Shown here: one piece after another, positions 24,852 through 34,145 of the stretch
Layout of the letters: each line of letters opens with the position of its first letter
Position numbering within the stretch: position 1 is the first letter of the stretch
Source: Prevotellaceae bacterium
Lineage (GTDB): Bacteria; Bacteroidota; Bacteroidia; Bacteroidales; Bacteroidaceae
Assembly: GCA_015256945.1 (NCBI GenBank)
Contig: JABZLB010000010.1
Location: 14,462-78,461, forward strand
Length of the DNA: 64,000 bases
Direction of reading: 5' to 3'
Translations under genes and position numbers: made by a program
The notes under the pieces: model-generated
Database searches by the model: none
What the model was told of the DNA's origin: nothing
What the model saw: only the letters and a program-made list of their open reading frames with translations

Positions 24852-27563
24852 ATGACGAATAATGCCGTCCTGTTATGGACTCCTGATGAAACCCAGCAAG
24901 CTATTATCAACCTGCATAGCGGTTGTCATTTAGTGCTTGCGCCTCCTGGTTGTGGCAAGACACAAATATTGGCCGAACGTATTTGCCTTGCCCTGAAGCA
25001 GGGGCGTAAGGCTGAAGATATGCTGTGCCTGACATTTACCAACCGTGCTGCCCGCGGTATGCGCGAGCGTATAGAGCGGCAGGTTGCTGACCGTACGGCC
25101 GAAGACATATTCGTGGGTAACGTGCACCGCTTCTGTTCACGTTATCTTTACGACAACCATGTGGTAGCAGCCGACAGTGCTATCATCGACGACGATACAG
25201 TAATCAGCATTATAGCCATGTACCTTAATGAAGACGAGCAGCGTGTTAATGCCGATTTTGACAGAAGAAGGGCTTATAGCCAGGTGATGTTTTTTTCGCA
25301 TTTGATGTATGAGCTGAAGCATAATTTCCCCAGAGAGCTGCGTACACATCCCGAGTGTATGACGCGGGACGATGTAGCTGTATTGCGTGAATTATGCCGC
25401 CTTCAGGGCAAAACGTTTGGCGTTGAGGCTGTTTGTGATATTTATGAACACAACGATTTCTATACCGATTTGTCGTTTTCGCCCGACTTTCAGCCTCAGC
25501 TGCGTCATCAGGCACAGGATACTCTGTACAAGATGAGGTATGCACATGCCTACGAAGCTTACAAAAGACAGAACAGTTTACTCGATTTTGAAGACCTTCT
25601 GCAATATACCTATACCACGCTCGTACAATGTAAAGACAGCAAACATTACAGCTGGATACAAATTGATGAGGTGCAGGACCTGAACCGTTTGCAGCTGGCT
25701 ATTATCGATAAATTGTGGGGCAGGGCAGATGGGGCTGATGATAGGGCTGCCCCATTATGTAGTTCTAACGATACTTCTTCGGCACCGGTTATGATGTATC
25801 TGGGTGATGAGCAGCAGGCTATATTCTCGTTTATGGGAGCAAAAATGGCTACTTTGGAACTGCTTAAAACACGTTGTACAGGAAATGTACACCATTTAGG
25901 TATAAACCACAGGTCGCCACGGGCGCTTGTTAATTTGTTGAATACGTATGCCATACAGCAGCTGGGCTCTGACAAAGAGCTGCTCCCGGTGCCTGCCGGC
26001 GATGCGGAAGAGGGATGTGAAGACGACTTTGCACTTGTAGCTTCGGCAGATATTATAGCTGAATATCGTGATGTAGCCGAGCATGCACGACGTCTTTATG
26101 AACAGTTTACCGATCAGACAACAGCTGTTATTGTCAATTCCAATCAGGATGCCGACCGTGTCAGTGAAATGCTGACGGCCATCGGATGCGATCATTTCAA
26201 AGTTTCAGGCTCCGATTTATTTGCTGCTCCCGAGATAAAACTGCTGTTGGCACATATTGGTGTACTTGGTAGCGAACATAATTTTCTGGCCTGGTCCAGA
26301 ATCATGCAAGGCTTTAAGGTGTGCGAAACCCATGCAACGGCGCGTAAATTTGTGCACCAGTTAGAGATTCGTGCACTGTCACCTGCTGATTTTCTGGGTG
26401 ATGATGCCACACCTTATGTACAGCGCTTTATTCAAGTTTTTGAAAAGAAGGATATTGTTGTTTTCGATACTGAAACAACGGGGCTGTGTGTATTCGATGA
26501 TGATATTATACAAATTGCCGCTGAGAAAATACGCCAGGGGAGGACGATAGCCAGGTTTTCGGTATACATTGAAACCAATAAACCGATACCTGAACGATTG
26601 GGTGATATAGTCAACCCGATTATAGAGGAGCGCCGCCACCATCGTCTCTATACACATGAAGAGGCTTTGCGTAGTTTCATTTCATTTGCAGGCGAAGGCA
26701 TTTTGCTTGCTCACAATGCAGCCTTCGACTATCACATCATGAACTTTAACCTGAAACGGTACCTGCCTGATGTTGATTGGGCAACGCGTTTCCCCGTTTG
26801 TTTTGATTCGTTAAAGCTTATACGGCTGTTACGGTCTGATTTAAAGGCCTTTAAATTAAAGCTTCTTTTGAAGGAACTGGGCCTGAAAGGAGAAAACTCT
26901 CATCTTGCTGATGATGATGTAAATGCAACGGTGTCGTTGGTAAAGTATTGTTACGAACAGGGCAAATTATGTTTGGAGAGTCAGAATGAATATCTGAAAC
27001 GACAAACTACTATCGACCGAATTGAAAAGCTTCGTGCACGTTATGGACAGTATTTCCAGCGTGATACAGCCCGTCTTTACGACAGGGAGCCTTTGCCACA
27101 TGGTGTGCCGGCTCTTGTTGATGTGATGCGCGAGTTCTATCATAATATTGTTGAGGAAGGATGGATACATGCTGTTTCAAAGGCCGATTATGTCTTTAGG
27201 TTTTTGGCTGCCGATGTAATTCATGCGGCGACAGAACCATCGTTGATAGAACAATTAGAGCATCATGCACTTGAAATCAATACATTTAAGGAGGCTGATT
27301 TGTGCAGTTCGAAGACCATTGAAGAAAGAATATTTGTGTCAACCATTCATAAAGCCAAGGGCCTTGAGTTTGATAATGTAATTGTTTTCGACGCCGTTGA
27401 TGGCCGAATACCCAATTTTTATCATGTCAATACCCCTTCCTTGCTGGCTGAAGATGCCCGTAAACTTTACGTTGCCATGTCACGAAGCAAACGCCGTTTG
27501 TTTATTTATTACAACGAAAAGCGCGAGCCGAGCCGATTTTTACGGGGCATAATGGATAAATAG
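24852..27563 (+). CDS. UvrD/PcrA-like superfamily 1 helicase with inserted DEDDh 3'-5' exonuclease domain
   Basis: 903 residues. The helicase N-terminal half has Walker A APPGCGKT (about 30-37), motif Ia LTFTNRAARGMRER, the DEVQD Walker B/motif II at 272-276 and motif III YLGDEQQAIFSFMGA. A DnaQ-like DEDDh exonuclease is inserted at about 535-710, with Asp539/Glu541 in VVFDTETTGL, Asp626 in AHNAAFDYH, and His684/Asp689 in HLADDDVNAT; all five catalytic residues are present. The helicase then resumes with motif V STIHKAKGLEFDNVIVFD (His833) and motif VI YVAMSRSKRRLFI. Such an enzyme could unwind and degrade one strand in DNA repair. ATG at 24852 is used because the longer TTG start at 24831 lies at the nagB terminator. 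Confidence 0.88.
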   Translation: MTNNAVLLWTPDETQQAIINLHSGCHLVLAPPGCGKTQILAERICLALKQGRKAEDMLCLTFTNRAARGMRERIERQVADRTAEDIFVGNVHRFCSRYLYDNHVVAADSAIIDDDTVISIIAMYLNEDEQRVNADFDRRRAYSQVMFFSHLMYELKHNFPRELRTHPECMTRDDVAVLRELCRLQGKTFGVEAVCDIYEHNDFYTDLSFSPDFQPQLRHQAQDTLYKMRYAHAYEAYKRQNSLLDFEDLLQYTYTTLVQCKDSKHYSWIQIDEVQDLNRLQLAIIDKLWGRADGADDRAAPLCSSNDTSSAPVMMYLGDEQQAIFSFMGAKMATLELLKTRCTGNVHHLGINHRSPRALVNLLNTYAIQQLGSDKELLPVPAGDAEEGCEDDFALVASADIIAEYRDVAEHARRLYEQFTDQTTAVIVNSNQDADRVSEMLTAIGCDHFKVSGSDLFAAPEIKLLLAHIGVLGSEHNFLAWSRIMQGFKVCETHATARKFVHQLEIRALSPADFLGDDATPYVQRFIQVFEKKDIVVFDTETTGLCVFDDDIIQIAAEKIRQGRTIARFSVYIETNKPIPERLGDIVNPIIEERRHHRLYTHEEALRSFISFAGEGILLAHNAAFDYHIMNFNLKRYLPDVDWATRFPVCFDSLKLIRLLRSDLKAFKLKLLLKELGLKGENSHLADDDVNATVSLVKYCYEQGKLCLESQNEYLKRQTTIDRIEKLRARYGQYFQRDTARLYDREPLPHGVPALVDVMREFYHNIVEEGWIHAVSKADYVFRFLAADVIHAATEPSLIEQLEHHALEINTFKEADLCSSKTIEERIFVSTIHKAKGLEFDNVIVFDAVDGRIPNFYHVNTPSLLAEDARKLYVAMSRSKRRLFIYYNEKREPSRFLRGIMDK

Positions 27564-27567
27564 AAAG

Positions 27568-27613
27568 GCCTCAACCGCTGTGTTCCTGAAAGAGAACCTG
27601 TAACGGTTGAGGC
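27568..27613. terminator. Terminator hairpin between convergent genes
   Basis: GCCTCAACCG (27568-27577) pairs with CGGTTGAGGC (27604-27613), with a smaller hairpin in the loop. It lies between the helicase gene and the minus-strand surface-protein gene. Confidence 0.7.
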
Positions 27614-27655
27614 TTATCCCCATGTTTATTCGTTTAATAGAAAACGGATAAACAT

Positions 27656-30235
27656 TTATTTTATCATGACCTTACGGTGATTTCCGTTTCTGTCTACCTG
27701 AATATAAACGCCCTTTGGCAGGTAATTCGTACTGCCGGCAGATACTTTTTCACCGTTCAGATTGTAAAAAACAGAGGCGGCCTTGGCGATATTGGTGTTG
27801 TCTTCTTTGTTTACACTCTGTATACCGGTAGAAGTGTTGAGCGTATAATTAATCGTCTTGCTCTTGCCACTGGCGTATACAGCTTCTATCCCTACGGTGT
27901 GGGCGCCGGCACTTAAGTTGCTTAATGTACAGGAAGGTGTGGGGGATGTGGCAGCGAGAATGCCGTCAACATAAATATTATATTTTATAACAGCACCTAC
28001 ATCAGCCACTGTTGAAGCATTGGGATTGCCCACGAAGAACTGGTCTACCTGTGTAAGGAAGCCATCATAGGTAGTATAATGTAATCCGATATAAACCTTT
28101 TGACCGGCATATTTGCTAAGATCGGTTTCGTAATTGGTCCATTGTCCGGCACTGATGGCATCAATTTTACTGACGGTTACAAAATCGCTTGTCTGGGGAT
28201 TGTTTCCGTTTGTGCTGACAGCTACCTCCATTGATTCGTCACCATAGGCGTTTGTGTAAGCCTTTGCAGCAAATCGAACAACATAGTTTTCGCGTATAGT
28301 TTGCAATGGTGACACTATCCATTTGTTTGCAGCACTTTGTTGTGGAGAGAAGAATGCGATGGTTTTGTCGCCATCAGGTGCCAGTATGGCTGCATCGTTA
28401 GTCATGGCAGGAGTGGTCGTTCTTGGGTTAAACACAAGAGGAGTAACCGCTTTCGGTGCTTGTGTAGTACTTGCTCCCGGATAGTCGACAATTAAACCGC
28501 TTAATGAAATGGGATAGCAAATGTGCTTGTCGAAGTCGTAACTATGCCAATCTCCAAATGTATTGGTTTCGAAATCATTATAGTTTTCGAAGCTGTCGTT
28601 GAAACTAACATTCTGATTCCACTTCATTCTTGCATTGTAGTTGCCGTTATTCGAAGTAATGTCAGCAATAATATTATATGGGTCGACAATAGTTTCGTGC
28701 AGCTCAATATTGAATGCCTGATCGCCGTTTACATCAATTTCAGATGTATATTCTTCATAATGGGTAGCCTTTACACTTAATAAATACGTACCGTGGAGCA
28801 GTGAATTGAAAGCAATGCTGCTGCTGTTGGGGTGGGTATTGTCGGCTACGTTGCTGAGCGTTTCAGAGAAAACATCCCCGCTTTCCTTATTGGTTAGCGA
28901 GAGAACAGCATCTTCAGGTGTAACGTTATTGTTGCCACTGATGTTGAATATGGCTTTTGCGTGTTGCTCTCCAACGGTAATTGTAGTGTCGACAATGGCG
29001 CTGGAGGCCGTTTTGTACACGCTTTGGACGCCTAATTTATATGTACCAGCCGGCAGATTACGGAAAACATAGTTGTATTTATTGGTTGTTCCAACCAGCA
29101 CATTATCTTTGTAAATCTTGAAGCTTTCATTCGGATTGAGTGGTGAACGCCTGATTACGGCGGAAGCATTATTTTTGTTTTCTGCCCTTGTTGCCATGCC
29201 ATCCTTGTCGGCGTATACCGTACCGGCTTTGGCATCTGATTCATTTATTTCAGGTTGCCCTACATAAACGTTATCTACCATCAGCATGAAACTGCCTCCA
29301 TTATTGCTTGCTCCTATGTAACGAATAGCAAAACGGATGGGCTTTCCTGCGTATATGCCGAGATCGTATGTTTTTTGATGCCATCTGATATAGTCGACAC
29401 TTTCGTAGTTCCCTGCTGAAATGAGAGTGAAATCGTTAGGGGTAGGGTTGTCGGTAGTTGTAGTAACATATACCTGAAACTTCTCAGGGTATTTGTCTGC
29501 AGCCTTGGCAAGGAATTGCAATACGTTATGATTGCCCGGAGTAACAACCGGAGAGATAAGCCAGTCATCATTGGCTTCTCCGCTGTTGGTGCGTGTAAAA
29601 CCTGCATATTGTAACCCGCTAAAAGGGCGCAATACTGGGTAACTGTACCACCATGCCGGGTCAACGGTAAGCGGATTAATGATTTGAGCATACTGCAATA
29701 CGCCGCGATTGGGATAGTTTCCTGCAAGAGGCGCGGCATTTAACTTGTCATTATCTATACCAATCCAATCACCAAAGGTAATGGAAAATGGTTCATAGGA
29801 TTCGAAATCGTCAAAGAAAACCGGCTTCTCACGGTTCCAGGACAATGTAATATCATTAAGACCGGTTTGTGGATTATGATTGATTTTCGTACTCAATGAG
29901 AAAGGAGTGAGGAACGATTCTTTCAGAGTTACGTTGACGGTAGTGTCTTTTTTAACATTGAATGCAGTTTCAAACTCGTCAAAACCTTTACGGATGATGC
30001 TGAGATGATGGTTGCCCGGATATACCTTTACGGAAGCTGTGCCACTTGTATTAAGCTGAAGATTGCCATAACTAAGCGAAAAATCAGACTGCATGAGGCT
30101 GACAGGCTGTTTGTTTAAGCCTTCACCGGTATTGGTATTTACGTGAATGGTTAAATTGATATTCCTCTTTTGTGCACATATTGGCAATGCAAATATGGAT
30201 AGAAATAAAAGGGAATACAGATGTTTGTAATTCAT
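27656..30235 (-). CDS. Large secreted surface protein with choice-of-anchor J domains and T9SS-type tail
   Basis: 859 residues with a signal peptide (MNYKHLYSLLFLSIFALPICAQ). A carboxypeptidase-regulatory-like beta module (about 25-110) precedes two choice-of-anchor J (cleaved-adhesin) domains. The first contains FFDDFESYEPFSITFGDW and SGEANDDWLISPVV; the second has DSFENYNDFETNTFGDW and KWIVSPLQTI. The C-terminus ends in FYNLNGEKV...LPKGVYIQVD...KVMIK, like sorting tails of T9SS cargo. Family members include gingipain-type adhesin regions; no catalytic domain was seen. The 30343 start is rejected because it would put a poor N-terminus before the signal peptide. Confidence 0.8.
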   Translation of the reverse strand: MNYKHLYSLLFLSIFALPICAQKRNINLTIHVNTNTGEGLNKQPVSLMQSDFSLSYGNLQLNTSGTASVKVYPGNHHLSIIRKGFDEFETAFNVKKDTTVNVTLKESFLTPFSLSTKINHNPQTGLNDITLSWNREKPVFFDDFESYEPFSITFGDWIGIDNDKLNAAPLAGNYPNRGVLQYAQIINPLTVDPAWWYSYPVLRPFSGLQYAGFTRTNSGEANDDWLISPVVTPGNHNVLQFLAKAADKYPEKFQVYVTTTTDNPTPNDFTLISAGNYESVDYIRWHQKTYDLGIYAGKPIRFAIRYIGASNNGGSFMLMVDNVYVGQPEINESDAKAGTVYADKDGMATRAENKNNASAVIRRSPLNPNESFKIYKDNVLVGTTNKYNYVFRNLPAGTYKLGVQSVYKTASSAIVDTTITVGEQHAKAIFNISGNNNVTPEDAVLSLTNKESGDVFSETLSNVADNTHPNSSSIAFNSLLHGTYLLSVKATHYEEYTSEIDVNGDQAFNIELHETIVDPYNIIADITSNNGNYNARMKWNQNVSFNDSFENYNDFETNTFGDWHSYDFDKHICYPISLSGLIVDYPGASTTQAPKAVTPLVFNPRTTTPAMTNDAAILAPDGDKTIAFFSPQQSAANKWIVSPLQTIRENYVVRFAAKAYTNAYGDESMEVAVSTNGNNPQTSDFVTVSKIDAISAGQWTNYETDLSKYAGQKVYIGLHYTTYDGFLTQVDQFFVGNPNASTVADVGAVIKYNIYVDGILAATSPTPSCTLSNLSAGAHTVGIEAVYASGKSKTINYTLNTSTGIQSVNKEDNTNIAKAASVFYNLNGEKVSAGSTNYLPKGVYIQVDRNGNHRKVMIK

Positions 30236-30415
30236 AAATACGTATTTACAAAACGTTATTAAGGATAGTTGGTGAGCTGTTCGTACCCTGGTAACGAAAA
30301 ATTTGGAAACGAATAGCGCGGATTTGATATGAAATGAACACAATAAGAAGATGAATATTAAAACGATGAAACAACATCAGTTCGTCTCAAATAGTTTAAT
30401 AATATTGGCAAACAG

Positions 30416-30447
30416 CATGGAATCGAGCGTGATTTCCCGATTCCATG
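30416..30447 (-). terminator. Hairpin downstream of the 1108-residue surface-protein gene
   Basis: A perfect 10-bp stem CATGGAATCG/CGATTCCATG (30416-30425 with 30438-30447). There is no clear T run, so termination is uncertain. Confidence 0.45.
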
Positions 30448-30467
30448 TGCGTGTTGCCAGTATGGTT

Positions 30468-33400
30468 TTATTTGTTAACAAACTTCTTACCATTTTGTAG
30501 AACAATCCCCTTATATGACTTGTTGATACGCTGTCCAGAGGTATTATACATGGGTTTATTGTCAGCTGTGTATGAATTGGCATTGATACCCTTGATACCG
30601 TCAGGCGTACCGGCAATGTGGCCAAACTCTACATTATCAATGAAACCGCCAAGAGAGTTGGTATAATAGGCTTCAATTGCAACGTAAACACTTTTACCAG
30701 CGTAGGCCGAAAGGTCGATATTATAATGTGTCCAGTTCGTACCATCGAATAAACTTGGCTGTAAATCGCTCCCGACTTGTGTGAAAGAAGAGCGGTTTGT
30801 TGCACTTGTTTCGCTGACAAGAACTCTAAATTTCGGCGTAGCTATTGGCTTGATAGAAGCTTCTGTTTCCCAAGCGCGTGCGTCAAACTGGAGAGTTGAT
30901 GCAGAGGTCATGTTTATTTTCTGAGATATTAACCAGTCATCACCAGCACCTTCAGAGTTGCATCGTGTCATTAATGCCTGATGACCGTATGCACCTTTAA
31001 GGCTGTTAAAGCATTCAGAATCGTTTAATACGCAGAAGCTAAGCGGGGCACCTTCGTGTAAATTAGGCGTTGTCCAATACATAATACCTTCTGAAGATGT
31101 TCCGTCGGCGTTGATTCCTGTGAAACCTTGTGGCAGACCTCCTGTAACATCCTCCTCAAATCCGTAATAAAGTACGTCTTTTGGTAATGCAATTCCTTCA
31201 ACAGGAAGCTCAATTATAGAGCCATCACTGAGCTGAATCTTAAGTTTGTCCGTAACCTTTACGGAGTCAGCAGTAGCAGTTGAGCCTGCATTGAATGTAA
31301 CCTTAAAGGTTTGAGAGGAACCGGCTGCAACGGTAGTGTTAGGCGCTAACGTTGTAGTGAAGTTAGGTGTAGAGAAACTTGCTGAATTAACGGTTACGCT
31401 ATTGCCGCCAAGATTCGAAATTGCAATAACACCACTTGAGAAGCTTTTGCCAAAGTTTACTTTGTATGCCGACCAGCTTGATTTGTTTAAGGAAACATTA
31501 CTTGAATTAAGATCTGCAATCTCTACATTGTCAATTGCCAGAGCATTCGAGTTATAGTAGTTGGTTACAGTATATGTCCAACGGAACTGTACGGTCTTAC
31601 CTGCATATTCTGAAAGGTTAAAGACATCGTGAACCCAATATCGTTGGTCTTCCTCGCTGTTGTCAGAGATTCGGTCTAACGTTTTCCATGTGCCATCAAC
31701 CAATACTTCAAACGTGCCATAATCGGCGTTGTTGTCAGTAGTCTTAAATGTATTTGTGCGTACACGATTGAGATCTTTTTTGAGGTTTACAGGCTGATCG
31801 TTACCCCACCAGAAGCTAATCTGATACTGTCCACTTGCAGGGAGCTTAACATTTGGCGAGTATAGTACGTTGGTATCGCCGGCAGCACGTCCACTTGTCG
31901 ATGCAATGTACTTGCCTTCATATGGATAACGGTTGTTAATTTCCCATGCAGAATACTGACTTACATTGTTAGCATACCATCCTAATGGCATAGACGTGGT
32001 GTTATTCTCAAATCCTTCAAACCACGGGAAAGCGGTAATGGTTTTGTTTTCTTGTGTAGTGAACGACCATAATGGTGCGTCAGTTTCTTCCCCAACGCTG
32101 TTAACACCTACAACTTTCCAAAATAATTGCTTGCCGTCAGGAACATTTGCAAGCGTGTATGAGGTTACATTGCCAACGCTTTGTCCGTTTACCACATCAA
32201 AATGATTGCTGGCTGTACCTACGTATAGCTTGTAATCTTCAGCAAACTGTGCTGGTTTCCATTCGAATTTTACATCTTTATAGAACACGTTTGTCTTGTT
32301 GTTGGCAGGTGAATTATAGGCAACGCCGAATGGTACACCGTCTGTTCCATAGACGTTTGGCAGGAGAACACGGTCGAGGAAGAACGTACTGTATTCGCCT
32401 ACACCTGTTTCACCACTGAGGTCGGCAGCAGGATTTTTCCAGCGAAGCTTTACATTATTGGTGTTATATTGACTTAAATCTACCGTAACCGTTTCGAGTT
32501 TGTTATAAATACTCGATTCACTGTTACCTGTTTTCCATCCTGTATTTTTCCATGTTTTGCCGCCATCGGTTGATACTAACAATGAAATTTCATTATCTGA
32601 TAATGTATTTCCTTCTTCCGATGTAAACTGATTATGATACGTAAACGTCACTTTGTGAGGAGCTGATGGATCAGAAAGGTCAAGACGTGGCGATGTAAGG
32701 TTCATGTCATCATAGTCTATTGACGAGTAAACACTTTTGTCACCTTCCAACGCCGTCGATGATGAACGCCATCCCTTTACGTCCCAACCTGCCGGCGGGA
32801 ACGTTTCAAACAGTTCCAGTTGATAGCCTGCCGGCACAGCTTCCTTGGTGGCAGTGTAGGGGATTGTAATATCACCACCATTGGTCTTAATGACGGCATT
32901 GCCGCTTGTTGGCGATGTAAGGCTGGCCTTATAAGCGAGTTGCATAGGGGCAGTTGCGTTGACATCGAGGTTGATGTGTGCAGTATCGGCTCTGAGAGTT
33001 ACGCCTTCAGGTGCTTCAAAACCAGTAACCTTTAATCCCTTTTTACCTACATTCTTCAGAGTAAATGTCTCTGAATAATGCTTTTCGCCGATATACATCT
33101 TCTGGAATTTGTATTGCATCAGGCTCGATTGAGCCTTTGGTGAGGTAAGAGGAGCACCCTGTTGTACCTTCACATTGTCAATCCACAGTGCATTTCCACA
33201 TTGTTTAAGCATGTCGTAAACAAAGGCAATACGAACCTTCTTTCCCTGGAACGGGCTCAAATCGAGCTTTGAATGGTGCTGTTCCCAAGTGTTGAAGCTG
33301 GTAACTCCGCTTGCTTTCAGGCTTTCAGTATTGGCTATATCGAGCAGAAGAGTTTCATTACCGCTTTGCGTATCAACCGCATACACCTTTAATGTATACC

Positions 33401-33794
33401 ATTTGTTTTTATTCACCATAGCTGGTGAGGCTTTCCAATCAAATGTTAATTGGTAAGTATTATCTAAGTTAAGTTCAGGCGTAAGGATGCGCTCTTTACG
33501 TGGTCCAAAGCCACCTTTTTTGTCTCCATTGTATGTTGGCGCATCCATAAAGAGCCAGCCGTGCCCCGTCATTGACGGAATCTTGCCCTGATAGCATTCT
33601 ACTTTCCATGTGTAATAGTCGCATGTTGTTTGAACGCCACTACCTTCATAGGTCCATCCTTGTGGAAAGTTGGCCGAATAATACGTTGCACTTTGTTGTT
33701 GATAGCCCTCAAAGTCTTCGTTTAGAATAGTCTGAGCCCGGCCGTTTGCAAGTGAAAATGCAAACAAACCTAACATAAGATAAAGTTTCCTCAT
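30468..33794 (-). CDS. Very large secreted adhesin-like protein, choice-of-anchor J repeats, T9SS-type tail
   Basis: 1108 residues with a signal peptide (MRKLYLMLGLFAFSLANGRAQ). Multiple choice-of-anchor J domains are visible: NEDFEGYQQQSATYYSANFP (start), FPPAGWDVKGWRSSS, FEGFENNTTSMPLGWY and FEEDVTGGLPQGFTGIN. A fibronectin-like segment (about 490-570, FEWKPAQFAEDYKLYVG) and choice-of-anchor-D-like beta segments separate them. The end MYNTSGQRINKSYKGIVLQ...KFVNK is a degenerate sorting-tail type. It shares design with the gene downstream on the same strand, suggesting tandem duplication and divergence. A canonical promoter (TTTG-N19-TACATTTG) precedes it. It is likely a surface adhesin; the ligand is unknown. 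Confidence 0.8.
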   Translation of the reverse strand: MRKLYLMLGLFAFSLANGRAQTILNEDFEGYQQQSATYYSANFPQGWTYEGSGVQTTCDYYTWKVECYQGKIPSMTGHGWLFMDAPTYNGDKKGGFGPRKERILTPELNLDNTYQLTFDWKASPAMVNKNKWYTLKVYAVDTQSGNETLLLDIANTESLKASGVTSFNTWEQHHSKLDLSPFQGKKVRIAFVYDMLKQCGNALWIDNVKVQQGAPLTSPKAQSSLMQYKFQKMYIGEKHYSETFTLKNVGKKGLKVTGFEAPEGVTLRADTAHINLDVNATAPMQLAYKASLTSPTSGNAVIKTNGGDITIPYTATKEAVPAGYQLELFETFPPAGWDVKGWRSSSTALEGDKSVYSSIDYDDMNLTSPRLDLSDPSAPHKVTFTYHNQFTSEEGNTLSDNEISLLVSTDGGKTWKNTGWKTGNSESSIYNKLETVTVDLSQYNTNNVKLRWKNPAADLSGETGVGEYSTFFLDRVLLPNVYGTDGVPFGVAYNSPANNKTNVFYKDVKFEWKPAQFAEDYKLYVGTASNHFDVVNGQSVGNVTSYTLANVPDGKQLFWKVVGVNSVGEETDAPLWSFTTQENKTITAFPWFEGFENNTTSMPLGWYANNVSQYSAWEINNRYPYEGKYIASTSGRAAGDTNVLYSPNVKLPASGQYQISFWWGNDQPVNLKKDLNRVRTNTFKTTDNNADYGTFEVLVDGTWKTLDRISDNSEEDQRYWVHDVFNLSEYAGKTVQFRWTYTVTNYYNSNALAIDNVEIADLNSSNVSLNKSSWSAYKVNFGKSFSSGVIAISNLGGNSVTVNSASFSTPNFTTTLAPNTTVAAGSSQTFKVTFNAGSTATADSVKVTDKLKIQLSDGSIIELPVEGIALPKDVLYYGFEEDVTGGLPQGFTGINADGTSSEGIMYWTTPNLHEGAPLSFCVLNDSECFNSLKGAYGHQALMTRCNSEGAGDDWLISQKINMTSASTLQFDARAWETEASIKPIATPKFRVLVSETSATNRSSFTQVGSDLQPSLFDGTNWTHYNIDLSAYAGKSVYVAIEAYYTNSLGGFIDNVEFGHIAGTPDGIKGINANSYTADNKPMYNTSGQRINKSYKGIVLQNGKKFVNK

Positions 33795-33831
33795 CGTGCT
33801 TTATAAAATTAGTAATGTTGTTAATTCGTTG

Positions 33832-33862
33832 CAAATGTAATAAATTAATTAATAAAAGCAAA
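33832..33862 (-). promoter_or_regulatory. Bacteroidetes promoter (TTTG-N19-TACATTTG) for the large adhesin gene
   Basis: On the minus strand, TTTG (33859-33862) and TACATTTG (33832-33839) with exactly 19 bases between. The remaining intergenic bases (to 34145) hold a weak GGGGATA/TATCCCC hairpin at 34080-34120 and no gene. Confidence 0.7.
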
Positions 33863-34145
33863 CAAAAACCGTAATAAAAGTTTTATTTTGTAATAAAATG
33901 CTATTTAAATGCGTTGAAAAATGCAAAACAATGCTATGTTACTTATGAAGTGACAGTTAGTATTTGACAGCATAATAATTATTCGCTCATTTCAGAATTA
34001 TTATTATTTGCTGATTGTGATGTGGATTTTCACCACCGTTCTGTATGCGTGATTAGCAGCTGATATACAATAAGGTAGAGGGGATACACCGAACCTTTAC
34101 AATGGCTACGGCATATCCCCACTCAGATATTAACTTATTATAATA

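Noticed and set aside
34080..34120. GGGGATA/TATCCCC stem after the OPT gene as a terminator
   Set aside because: The stem is only 7 bp with a 27-base loop and no T run, so it is mentioned as an intergenic feature only.
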